Shown here in pieces: positions 56,493-63,561 of a DNA stretch of 64,000 bases (position 1 is the stretch's first letter; the number at the start of each line of letters is the position of its first letter). Source of the DNA: Terriglobia bacterium. Lineage in GTDB: Bacteria > Acidobacteriota > Terriglobia > JAJPHL01. The stretch is taken from positions 62,001 through 126,000 of the forward strand of contig JAJPHL010000063.1 of the NCBI GenBank assembly GCA_021325275.1. The letters run 5' to 3'. The position numbers and the translations under genes are program-made. Under the pieces are notes generated by a model. That model was not told where the DNA came from. It worked only from the letters and a program-made list of their open reading frames with translations, and did no database searches.

Positions 56493-56840
56493 CTACCTGC
56501 CGCGCTTGCGTCCCGCCGGCGCGCGATTGATCGGGGCCCCTGTCGCGCGGGCCAACTGGCGCTGCAGACCTCTGATCTGCTCGCGCAGCTTGGCGTTCTC
56601 CGCCGATTCCCTGTGCGATCCCGGCGCCAGATGTTTGTCGTAGCGCCACCAATCGAGCCCAATCTGCTCCGCCTTATCGATCGAGCACACGATCAGGCGA
56701 ATGCGAATGGTGAGCAATTCGACTTCGGCGAGGGACACCTTGACATCTCCAGCGATCACGAGTCCTTTGTCGAGCACTCGGTCGAGGAGATCCACCAAGC
56801 CGGTAGCGCGGTGTGGAGCTACGGGAAGATCGGACCTCAT
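56493..56840 (-). CDS. gvpJ: GvpJ-type gas vesicle protein with coiled-coil and basic tail
   Basis: A 115-aa GvpA-superfamily protein, closer to Gvp[21 protein letters not shown] and VSLAEVELLTIRIRLIVCSI, followed by EQIGLDWW. Its C-terminus repeats the plan of the neighbouring gvpA product: coiled-coil (AKLREQIRGLQRQLARATG) plus an Arg-rich end (RKRGR). It is the first gene of the operon. The upstream region carries a promoter-like pair at 56906-56934. GvpJ is needed for rib growth or tip formation. Confidence 0.88.
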   Translation of the reverse strand: MRSDLPVAPHRATGLVDLLDRVLDKGLVIAGDVKVSLAEVELLTIRIRLIVCSIDKAEQIGLDWWRYDKHLAPGSHRESAENAKLREQIRGLQRQLARATGAPINRAPAGRKRGR

Positions 56841-56905
56841 AGAGTTTCACTCGCTCCAGACAGCACTCCCCCGGCGAGATAGCGCATTCTCACAGGGAGA
56901 TGCCA

Positions 56906-56934
56906 ATTGTGTTACGGATATAGTGCACCGTCAA
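56906..56934 (-). promoter_or_regulatory. Predicted gas-vesicle operon promoter
   Basis: On the minus strand TTGACG (56929-56934), 17-nt spacer and CACAAT (56906-56911), giving a 59-nt leader before gvpJ. The -35 matches those of the large RNA genes. Confidence 0.5.
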
Positions 56935-56986
56935 GTACCAGAGCCTCAGGGATTTTTCCCTAGGGAATAACCCTAGCACAGTATCG

Positions 56987-57020
56987 GGAATTCTACTGAT
57001 GCAGGAATTCTACTAATGCA
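56987..57020. repeat. Tandem 17-bp repeat upstream of gas-vesicle promoter
   Basis: GGAATTCTACTGATGCA (56987-57003) and GGAATTCTACTAATGCA (57004-57020) are perfect tandem copies with one difference, between the zinc-ribbon gene and the gvp promoter. A palindrome CTAGGG-N5-CCCTAG (56960-56976) lies beside it. Possible regulator sites. Confidence 0.7.
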
Positions 57021-57070
57021 CGGCGAAGAGAGCTCGCGTGCCGCCGGTGATCCGCGGCGTGGGCGTTTTG

Positions 57071-57346
57071 CTACGAGCGGACTGGAACCGGTTCGCGACT
57101 CGCGATCGTGCCGAGTTGGCGCGTGCGAACCACGAAATCGATGGCTTGGCGCAGGATCAATTCCTTGCGCGTCACCTTGAAGATGAACGGCATCCGCACT
57201 TGGAGCGCCGGCACCGTGGTGATCGGCTGGCGCGGCCCGGAGGCGGCGGGCGTGACGGAGTCCGAACCACAGCAGAAGCAACGGGCGTGAATATCTAAAT
57301 CGCGGACTTGCATGCAATCCATACAGAACCAAGCGTCGTTTTTCAT
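57071..57346 (-). CDS. Small zinc-ribbon-like protein
   Basis: A 91-aa protein with CMDCMQVRDLDIHARCFCCGS, giving a Cys4-type zinc-ribbon pattern (C-x2-C ... C-x-C-C). The rest is basic with no recognised domain. The ATG at 57346 follows GAAGGA. A longer frame of 65 more residues exists upstream with extra Cys pairs (CAKCKKLF) but has no ribosome-binding site at its start and crosses the palindrome at 57493; a real longer form cannot be excluded. Its 3' end is 50 bp from the tandem repeat. Confidence 0.65.
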   Translation of the reverse strand: MKNDAWFCMDCMQVRDLDIHARCFCCGSDSVTPAASGPRQPITTVPALQVRMPFIFKVTRKELILRQAIDFVVRTRQLGTIASREPVPVRS

Positions 57347-57492
57347 GGTCCATCCTTCAAAGAAGTGGCGAACCTTCTCTGAAGGGGCTAAGAAGCACGT
57401 CTCGATCCAAAATGGCGTGAAAGGGAACTCGTTCTGATTCAACGAGAATGCACGGGACGCAAAGTGTTTCCCACAGTGAAGGGCATTGCGCG

Positions 57493-57512
57493 GTGCAAAA
57501 AGTTTCTTGCAC
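57493..57512. promoter_or_regulatory. Palindrome GTGCAA-N8-TTGCAC upstream of zinc-ribbon gene
   Basis: Perfect 6-bp arms (57493-57498 and 57507-57512) with another TTGCAC at 57514-57519. The same 20-bp plan recurs at 36700-36719 and 58562-58581. Candidate operator. Confidence 0.45.
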
Positions 57513-57574
57513 TTTGCACAAAACCGGTTGCTGGCAGCCAACTCTGGTCGCTCGATAACGACCAGCGACCAGTT

Positions 57575-58363
57575 TTAATGCGCGCCGCCAAATGCCGGAT
57601 TCGCGAAGAAATTAGAGACGCGGCGCTCCGGTCGAGCCTTTTCTTCATGATTGAAGATGACTCCAGCCAGAAACGACGGATCAAGCTTCGAAAGGCTCTC
57701 GCGCAAGTGCTGATGCGAGATGTAATCCGGTCGCACCACCATCACCACGACGTCGGTTGCGACGGCCAGCAGGCTGCATTCGTCCGATTGCACGCTGGGC
57801 GCGTCGATCACCATCCAGTCGAACTGCATGGCTAGGTCGTGCAGCCGCGTTTTCAAAGTGTGATCGCCCAAAAGAGTCGATGGATCGCCCTTGGACGGGC
57901 ATCCCGCCGGCAACCAGTCGATATTGAGATGGCGAATCGAGCGAACCAAGGGACGCAGCTCGCGATCATGCTCCAATCCTTCGGAGAGACCCGGCAGCAG
58001 CGCCGATTGTCCCAGCATGCGGGCCACTCCGGCGTTGCGCAGGTCGCCGTCAACGAGCAACACGCGCGTGCCCTCCTTCGTTCGGGAGGCGCTCTGAAAC
58101 CCTTTTGATGTGGCGACCGGCTTGGCGAGGGCCCCGGCTAGAGCCAGCGCCACCGTGGTCTTGCCTTGGCGGGGAACCGTGCTCGTGACCATCACGGTGC
58201 GGATGTCGCGCGTTTGCCGAAGAAAGCTCAGCCGACGGCGCATTTCCGTCACTTGATCCGTTGTGGAGCCCGCCGGCGCGGTAATCTGGCCCGAACCGAT
58301 TGGAACGATCCCGCGCTTAGCCGGGTCACCGACGTACTTGCCCAAATCGATGGCTTCGTTCAT
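57575..58363 (-). CDS. CpsD/CapB-like ATPase of the BY-kinase family, without Tyr cluster
   Basis: A 262-aa P-loop ATPase: Walker A VPRQGKTTVALALAGAL, Walker A' VLLVDGDLR, Walker B FDWMVIDAPS. This is the cytosolic BY-kinase (CpsD/CapB/Wzc) fold used in exopolysaccharide chain-length control. The C-terminus has no Tyr cluster, so autokinase control is probably missing or elsewhere. Start at 58363 after AAGAGG; a 12-residue longer form is rejected. It may work with exosortase/EPS genes outside the window, as the PEP-CTERM proteins suggest. It is divergent from rsbR. Confidence 0.88.
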   Translation of the reverse strand: MNEAIDLGKYVGDPAKRGIVPIGSGQITAPAGSTTDQVTEMRRRLSFLRQTRDIRTVMVTSTVPRQGKTTVALALAGALAKPVATSKGFQSASRTKEGTRVLLVDGDLRNAGVARMLGQSALLPGLSEGLEHDRELRPLVRSIRHLNIDWLPAGCPSKGDPSTLLGDHTLKTRLHDLAMQFDWMVIDAPSVQSDECSLLAVATDVVVMVVRPDYISHQHLRESLSKLDPSFLAGVIFNHEEKARPERRVSNFFANPAFGGAH

Positions 58364-58419
58364 GGTGAGCCTCTTCACCTGTTCCTGGTAGCAACGCACG
58401 GGCCAATTACCACGCCCGA

Positions 58420-58469
58420 GGGTTAACCCTGGATTGAGTCGCAGAATCAGTACCTTGTTGGGTTAACCC
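58420..58469. promoter_or_regulatory. Two GGGTTAACCC palindromes upstream of CpsD-like gene
   Basis: Identical 10-bp palindromes (58420-58429 and 58460-58469) exactly 40 bp apart, close to four helical turns, between 57 and 106 bp upstream of the CpsD-like start. The spacing suggests a dimeric or tetrameric repressor. The wider gap (58364-58853) also holds the palindrome at 58562 and the hairpin at 58741. Confidence 0.5.
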
Positions 58470-58561
58470 CGCGATTCATCCATAGGGCAACGCACCTAAG
58501 TTGAGTGCAACCGCATTCATTTGCGTGCTCTTTTTAGTTCCGCAGCCACCTTGCACGCATC

Positions 58562-58581
58562 GCGCAAAAGTTTTCTTGCAC
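58562..58581. promoter_or_regulatory. Palindrome GCGCAA-N8-TTGCAC in the cpsD-like/rsbR gap
   Basis: Third instance of the GTGCAA-N8-TTGCAC plan, with extra half-sites at 58505, 58551 and 58592. It could serve either divergent gene. Confidence 0.4.
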
Positions 58582-58740
58582 GCGCAGTTTATTGCACTAT
58601 TCTACAGACATTTTGCAGGGTTCCTTCGAAGGCATCAGGAAAAGAACTCATTGAAAACAATAGCAATCAGAAAAAAACAACGGCACTCAGTAGAATTGCC
58701 GATTCGGTTACCGATTTGCTTGATGAATATGGAATGCCTT

Positions 58741-58794
58741 GCGCGTCCGGGAAGCGGACATCCCGTGGGGGGAGGGTTCTTCTCCCGGACGCGC
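58741..58794 (+). promoter_or_regulatory. Large leader hairpin upstream of rsbR
   Basis: A 12-bp perfect inverted repeat (58741-58752 and 58783-58794) with a 30-nt loop lies 59 bp before the rsbR start. It could be a leader structure or terminator-like element; no U-tract follows, so it is not a classical terminator. Confidence 0.45.
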
Positions 58795-58853
58795 TTGATT
58801 CCGGTAGGTTCGTTTTGTAATTTCCCGATTGTTAAAACTGCAGGAGGGGTGGG

Positions 58854-59759
58854 ATGCCCAACAAGCCAGCGGTGAGGGCTACGGAAGTGGTGAGCGCGGA
58901 GACGGCGGGTTCGCTGTTGCGGGAATTGGTGGCGCACCTGCGTCAGAACCGTACACAACTCCGCGAAGAGTGGGCCAGCCGGATTACCGAAGCCCAACTG
59001 CTCACGGCGATGAGCAAGGAAGAAATCTTCGCCGAAGCGACATCGGTGTACGACAACTACGTCGAGGCGCTGGAAACCGAAACATTCGAGAGTTTGCAAG
59101 CGTACGCGCGCAACTTGTCGGAACGCATCATTCCGCGAGGTGTGGAAACGCATGAAGTTGTGGGAATCGTGCTGCTGCTGCGCGACGTGCTGGCGCGCTC
59201 GCTGTTCGGAAAGTATCGCGCCGACTACAACAAGCTGGCGCGCATCCTCGATGCGTACGAGCCGGCCGCCAACCGCATCGCGATCACCGTGGCGGTGGGC
59301 TTCGTCCAGGAACGCGAGCGCATCATCCGCGAGCAGCAAGAGGCGATTCGTGAACTATCGACGCCCGTGTTGCAGGTGCGCGAACGCTTGCTGATTCTGC
59401 CGATCATCGGCGCGATCGATCCCCAGCGGGCCCGCCAGTTGACCGAACAATTGCTCCGCGGAATTCGCAGCAACCGGGCCAAGGTCGCGGTGCTCGATAT
59501 CACCGGCGTTCCGTACATCGATTCAGCCGTGGCGAATCACCTGGTGCAGACCGTGGAAGCGTCGCGCTTGTTGGGCGCGACGGTCATCGTCACGGGATTG
59601 TCGCCGGAAATCGCGCAGACCCTCGTGAACATCTCCGTGGATCTCGCTAAGATGACCACGGTCGGCGACTTGCAAGGCGGCATCGAAGAAGCCGAGCGCC
59701 GATTGGGATACAAAGTTGTGCCGCTGTCCGAGATCCCGCAGCAGCAAGAGGAACAGTAA
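58854..59759 (+). CDS. rsbR: Stressosome coantagonist RsbR (STAS)
   Basis: A 301-aa protein. The N-terminal helical half (about 20-165) is a globin-like non-heme sensor plan, and the C-terminal STAS domain (about 185-285) has LDITGVPYIDSAVANHLVQT, which holds the phosphorylatable Ser/Thr region, and TVIVTGLSPEIAQTL. A strong ribosome-binding site, GGAGGGG, precedes the ATG. RsbR and RsbS form the stressosome scaffold, and RsbT phosphorylates them on stress. It is followed by rsbS, rsbT and rsbX. Confidence 0.95.
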   Translation: MPNKPAVRATEVVSAETAGSLLRELVAHLRQNRTQLREEWASRITEAQLLTAMSKEEIFAEATSVYDNYVEALETETFESLQAYARNLSERIIPRGVETHEVVGIVLLLRDVLARSLFGKYRADYNKLARILDAYEPAANRIAITVAVGFVQERERIIREQQEAIRELSTPVLQVRERLLILPIIGAIDPQRARQLTEQLLRGIRSNRAKVAVLDITGVPYIDSAVANHLVQTVEASRLLGATVIVTGLSPEIAQTLVNISVDLAKMTTVGDLQGGIEEAERRLGYKVVPLSEIPQQQEEQ

Positions 59760-59797
59760 GGGAAACACGAGACGGACGAAAGTTCTAAGGAGTCTTC

Positions 59798-60172
59798 GTG
59801 GAAGTTCCAGTTCTCAAACAAGGCGACTACTTGATCGCGTCGATCCAATCGGCGTTGAGCGATCAGGACCTGGTGCAGTTGCGCGACAGCATTGTTCAGA
59901 AGGTCGGCAAGCTGCGCTCGCGCGGAGTGATCGTCGACGTTACGGTGCTCGACGTGATGGATTCGTTCGCCACGCGCACTCTGCGCGACATTGCGCACAT
60001 GATCCGGTTGCGCGGCGCGGAAACGGTGATCGTGGGCATCCAGCCGGAAGTCGCGTTCGCCATGGTGCAGCTGGGGTTGAGTCTGGAAGGCGTGGCCTGC
60101 GCCCTGGACTTGGAAGAGGGCCTGGCTTACCTGAATCGCAAGAGTCCCAAGTCAACGAAAAAAGGTGCGTAA
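59798..60172 (+). CDS. rsbS: Stressosome antagonist RsbS (STAS)
   Basis: A 124-aa single STAS domain: DYLIASIQSALSDQDLVQLR, then VIVDVTVLDVMDSFATRTLR, where the conserved Ser of DSF-x2-R is the RsbT target. The start is GTG at 59798 after TAAGGAG. In the stressosome it binds and holds RsbT. The gene lies 38 bp after rsbR and 5 bp before rsbT. Confidence 0.95.
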   Translation: MEVPVLKQGDYLIASIQSALSDQDLVQLRDSIVQKVGKLRSRGVIVDVTVLDVMDSFATRTLRDIAHMIRLRGAETVIVGIQPEVAFAMVQLGLSLEGVACALDLEEGLAYLNRKSPKSTKKGA

Positions 60173-60177
60173 TCTAA

Positions 60178-60606
60178 ATGGCTCGCACTGAAAAAGGCCT
60201 GACCGTCAAGGAAGAAGCGGTGGTAGCCATTAATATCGACACCGATATCGTGGTGGCGCGCCACAAGTCGCGCGAGTTGGCGGCGCAGTTGGGCTTTTCC
60301 TACGTTGACTTGACGTTGATTGCAACCGCGGTTTCGGAGTTGGCGCGAAACATCGTGCTGTACGGCGGCGCGGGCGAAATCCAGCTGAGTCTCGTCGAGA
60401 ACGGCGTGAATCGCGGCATCGTGGTCGTCGCCGAAGATCACGGCCGCGGGATCGCGGACATCAATCGCGCCTTGCAAGACGGCTATTCGTCTTCGGGAAG
60501 TTTAGGTCTCGGGCTGCCGGGTACGCGGCGCCTGATGGACGAGTTCGAAATCGTTTCGGCGCCCGGCAAGGGCACGAAGGTCACGGTAAAAAAATGGAAG
60601 CGGTAG
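60178..60606 (+). CDS. rsbT: Stressosome switch kinase RsbT
   Basis: A 142-aa HATPase_c (GHKL) protein. N-box SELARNIVLYGG, G1 EDHGRGIAD and G2 GLGLPGTRRL are visible. RsbT phosphorylates RsbR and RsbS, then is released to bind an RsbU-like N-terminal domain. Here the only RsbU_N-like domain nearby is fused to a histidine kinase two genes downstream. Its last codons overlap a possible start of rsbX. Confidence 0.95.
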   Translation: MARTEKGLTVKEEAVVAINIDTDIVVARHKSRELAAQLGFSYVDLTLIATAVSELARNIVLYGGAGEIQLSLVENGVNRGIVVVAEDHGRGIADINRALQDGYSSSGSLGLGLPGTRRLMDEFEIVSAPGKGTKVTVKKWKR

Positions 60607-60608
60607 TG

Positions 60609-61253
60609 ATGAACACCTCGCAGATCGAATGGGGTGTCGCCAGTTCACCGTTGAAAGGAAACGTAGAGTCGGGCGACACGTACTTGATCCGCCATTTTCC
60701 CGGCGGCGCGCTGGCCGCGGTGATCGACGGCTTAGGTCACGGCGGCGAAGCGGCGGAAGCGGCGCGCGCGGCAATGGCCATGCTGGAGGAACATCCCTCG
60801 GATTCGGTGATCTTCTTGTTGCAAGATTGCAATCATCGCTTGCAAGGCGCTCCGCGCGGCGTGGTGATGACGCTGGTGTCCTTCGATTTCACCGAACGCA
60901 CCCTGACCTGCGCCGGGGTGGGCAACGTGGACGGCGTGCTGATTCGCGCGGCGACGTCGGCTGGTCCCAACGTACCGCATCAACACGAAAGCATTTTGCC
61001 GCGCCGCGGATTGGTCGGCGAGCGGCTGCCGCATCTGCACGCCGCCAGTCATGCGCTGTTTCCCGGCGACACGCTGGTGCTGGCCACCGACGGAATCCGC
61101 ATCGGATACACGGCGGAAGTGCGGAGCCAACGCACGCCGGCCGAGATTGCCGACGCGATCCTGAAGAATTACTCCAGCGGCAGCGACGACGCGCTGGCGT
61201 TGGTGGTTCGTTTTGTGGGAGCGGAGGAAGGCGGGCAGGGGAGCGACTCGTGA
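60609..61253 (+). CDS. rsbX: RsbX-type PP2C phosphatase
   Basis: A 214-aa PPM/SpoIIE-type phosphatase: AAVIDGLGHGGEAAEAARAA with the metal-binding Asp-Gly near residue 42, VMTLVSFDFTERTLTCAG-VGN and LVLATDGI. It dephosphorylates RsbR and RsbS to reset the stressosome. The ATG at 60609 has GGAAGCGG ahead; an ATG 15 nt upstream is possible. The stop overlaps the following histidine kinase start (GTGA, 61250-61253). Confidence 0.9.
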   Translation: MNTSQIEWGVASSPLKGNVESGDTYLIRHFPGGALAAVIDGLGHGGEAAEAARAAMAMLEEHPSDSVIFLLQDCNHRLQGAPRGVVMTLVSFDFTERTLTCAGVGNVDGVLIRAATSAGPNVPHQHESILPRRGLVGERLPHLHAASHALFPGDTLVLATDGIRIGYTAEVRSQRTPAEIADAILKNYSSGSDDALALVVRFVGAEEGGQGSDS

Positions 61254-62569
61254 CCGCGACACTCTACGATCTCTCCGATCAGTACGTAAGCGCCTTGCAG
61301 AATTATCTGCGCGGCGGCGGGGAAACTTCGCTTCGCCAAGCGTACGAACTGGGACGCCGCGCACTGCAAGACGGCTTGGGGTTGCTCGAGATCACGGTGC
61401 TCTATCATCAGGCGTTGGCGGCGGCGCTGCGCCACACCCTGAGTCCCACTGAAAACGCCCGCGTGATCCAATCGGGCGAAGGATTTTTCCTGGAGAGCCT
61501 CGCGCCGTTTGAAATGACGCATCGCGGATTTCAGGAAACCAACACGCTTCTGCACCAAAGCGACGAACGGTATCGCGAGCTTTTCGAAGACGCCAGCGAC
61601 ATGGTTTTTTTCACCGATGCCGTGGGACGGCTCACTTCGATGAATCCCGCGGGCGAGCGCCTCACCGGATACGAAACCGGCGATGCCTTGCCGAGTCTCG
61701 TGGAGATCGTCGCGCCCGAGCATGCCAAGTCACTGGACGCCATGCTCCGAATGGCTTCGAGCGCGCTGCGCTCGCCGCACTATGAAGTGGAGATCGTTTC
61801 GCGCGACGGCCGCCGGACTCCTGTGGAAATCAGCAGCCGGCCGATTGTTCGCAACGGCGAAGTGTTGGGCGTGCAGGGAATCGCGCGCGACATCAGCGAA
61901 CGCAAGCTGGCGCAACAGGCGATGCATCGCTTGAACGAGGGGTTGGAAGACGAAATGAAGCGGATCGCCCACGCGATCCACGACGAGGCGGGGCAATTGC
62001 TGGCCTCGGTACACTTGGCGCTGGAAGCAGTGGCTTCGGAAGACCCGCAACGCCTCGGGCAAAAGATTCTTCCGGTGCGCGACGTGTTGTTCGAGATCGA
62101 GGAAGAGTTGCGGCGGCTGTCGCACGAGTTGCGTCCCACCGTTCTCGACGATTTCGGCATTGGACCGGCGCTGCAATTTCTGGCCGAGGGCGTGGCCAAA
62201 CGCACGGGTCTAGAGATTCACCTCGATTCTTCTTTTGCGGGCCGGCTATCGCCGAACATCGAAACCACGCTCTATCGCGTCACGCAAGAAGCGCTCAACA
62301 ACATTCACAAACACGCGCATGCGCACAATGTGTGGATCTTGATGCAAGCTAACGGCGAGGTTCATTGCGAAATCCGCGACGACGGCGTCGGCTTCGACGT
62401 AGATGGAGTGGTCGGTGAGCGAGGACGTAGCGGATTGGGTTTACGCGGGATCGGCGAACGGCTGACCGCAGTGGGGGGTGAGTTCGCGATTTCCTCGCGG
62501 CCGAACGAAGGGACCACACTCAATGTGCGGATCCCCCGGCAAAACGCCGGAGAAACGGCGGGCAAATAA
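61250..62569 (+). CDS. Histidine kinase with RsbU_N-like N-terminus, PAS and HisKA_3
   Basis: A 439-aa cytosolic kinase starting at GTG 61250. Residues 10-62 (QYVSALQNYLRGGGETSLRQ and on) align with the N-terminal domain of RsbU, which binds RsbT: the ETSL-x-QA block is shared. A PAS domain follows (about 105-215), then HisKA_3 (RIAHAIHDEAGQLLASVHLA, phospho-His about 244), LSHELRPTVLDDFGIGPALQ and an HATPase_c (RVTQEALNNIHKHA, DDGVGFD, GLGLRGIGERL). This links the stressosome to phosphotransfer. It is coupled to rsbX and followed by its regulator. Confidence 0.92.
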   Translation: MTATLYDLSDQYVSALQNYLRGGGETSLRQAYELGRRALQDGLGLLEITVLYHQALAAALRHTLSPTENARVIQSGEGFFLESLAPFEMTHRGFQETNTLLHQSDERYRELFEDASDMVFFTDAVGRLTSMNPAGERLTGYETGDALPSLVEIVAPEHAKSLDAMLRMASSALRSPHYEVEIVSRDGRRTPVEISSRPIVRNGEVLGVQGIARDISERKLAQQAMHRLNEGLEDEMKRIAHAIHDEAGQLLASVHLALEAVASEDPQRLGQKILPVRDVLFEIEEELRRLSHELRPTVLDDFGIGPALQFLAEGVAKRTGLEIHLDSSFAGRLSPNIETTLYRVTQEALNNIHKHAHAHNVWILMQANGEVHCEIRDDGVGFDVDGVVGERGRSGLGLRGIGERLTAVGGEFAISSRPNEGTTLNVRIPRQNAGETAGK

Positions 62570-63334
62570 ATGATGATGACTTCACGCGCTTCCACGCTGG
62601 CAACGCCGCGGATGGCTCCTCCGGCGCTTGACTCCGATCTCGGCAACGGACGTGAGCCCGTCAGTCGCGCGGCGTCGAGCTCACAAACCGCCCGCGAGGC
62701 TCAGTCGATTCGCATTCTTCTGGCCGACGATCACGAAATTGTGCGGACGGGTCTGAAGGCCTTGCTCGAACAAAAAGGCTTTCAAGTGGTCGGCGAAGCG
62801 GCCAATGGTCACGATGCCGTGAAACTCGCCGTGAAGACGCAACCCGACGTGGCGATCTTCGATCTCTCGATGCCGCTGATGAACGGCTTGGACGCCACGC
62901 AGGAATTGCAGAGCGCGCTGCCGAAAACGCCGGTAATCCTGCTGACCATGCACACCGAGGAGCAATATATCCTCGACGCTCTGCGCGCCGGCGCTCGCGG
63001 CTACGTGTTGAAGAGCGAAGCGGCGACAAATCTTGTGACCGCCATCGAAGACGTAGTGAGCGGCGCGAGCTATTTGAGTCCTCGTGTGTCCCGCGCCGTC
63101 ATGCTGGCATACCTGGACAAGAACAAGCGCCTGGAAGATCCTTTATCTTCTCGCGAGCGCCAGGTCCTGCAATTGATCGCCGAAGGAAAGGCCACCAAGG
63201 AAGTGGCCTCCGTGCTGGGAATCAGCGTCAAGACGGCGGAATCGCATCGCAGCCGGATCATGGAGAAGCTCAATACCCATGGAACGGCCGCCTTGGTGCG
63301 GTACGCCATTCGTCGCGGCCTCATAGAACCGTGA
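62570..63334 (+). CDS. NarL/FixJ-type response regulator
   Basis: A 254-aa regulator. The first 45 residues are a Ser/Arg-rich extension, followed by a receiver (IRILLADDHEIVRTGLKALL, phospho-Asp in VAIFDLSMPLMNGLDATQEL, Lys in YVLKSEA) and a LuxR-type DNA-binding domain (LSSREROVLQLIAEG-like segment, SVKTAESHRSRIMEKLNTHG). It begins directly after the kinase stop codon, with three ATG codons in a row; which is used is unclear. It is the probable DNA output of the stressosome-kinase module. Confidence 0.93.
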   Translation: MMMTSRASTLATPRMAPPALDSDLGNGREPVSRAASSSQTAREAQSIRILLADDHEIVRTGLKALLEQKGFQVVGEAANGHDAVKLAVKTQPDVAIFDLSMPLMNGLDATQELQSALPKTPVILLTMHTEEQYILDALRAGARGYVLKSEAATNLVTAIEDVVSGASYLSPRVSRAVMLAYLDKNKRLEDPLSSRERQVLQLIAEGKATKEVASVLGISVKTAESHRSRIMEKLNTHGTAALVRYAIRRGLIEP

Positions 63335-63342
63335 AAACGAAG

Positions 63343-63413
63343 TCCTGAGTGCTGAGTCCTGAGTGCTGAGTCGTGTTTTTTTTAACTCAGGACTCAGGAC
63401 TCGGCACTCAGGA
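63343..63413. repeat. Inverted heptamer arrays without a gene
   Basis: Left arm 63343-63371 (units CTGAGTG/CTGAGTC) and right arm 63385-63413 are 29 nt each and pair at 27 of 29 positions around a T-rich loop. Same unit as the S23 copy 1 cassette but with no gene between the arms. It begins 8 bp after the regulator's stop and may double as a terminator. The rest of 63335-63561 shows no gene. Confidence 0.88.
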
Positions 63414-63561
63414 TTTCCCGTTGGACTTAGGACCGTAGGCGGTAGCCCGAAGGTACCGTATATTTTCTTGCATGGTTTCTCCTCTTCAGAATAGATGATA
63501 TTACCGATTGTCCCAAAGGCGTCGGAAGGGCTATCGTAAGATACGGAAAAGGAGACTTCTA

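Noticed and set aside
56950-56976. Intrinsic terminator between zinc-ribbon gene and gvpJ
   Set aside because: The CTAGGG hairpin is followed by an A-rich, not U-rich, run on the minus strand, so it does not fit an intrinsic terminator.
57493-58581. Sigma-54 promoters at TTGCAC sites
   Set aside because: The -24 GG is not present 10 nt before the GC in any of these sites; the symmetric arms fit an operator better.
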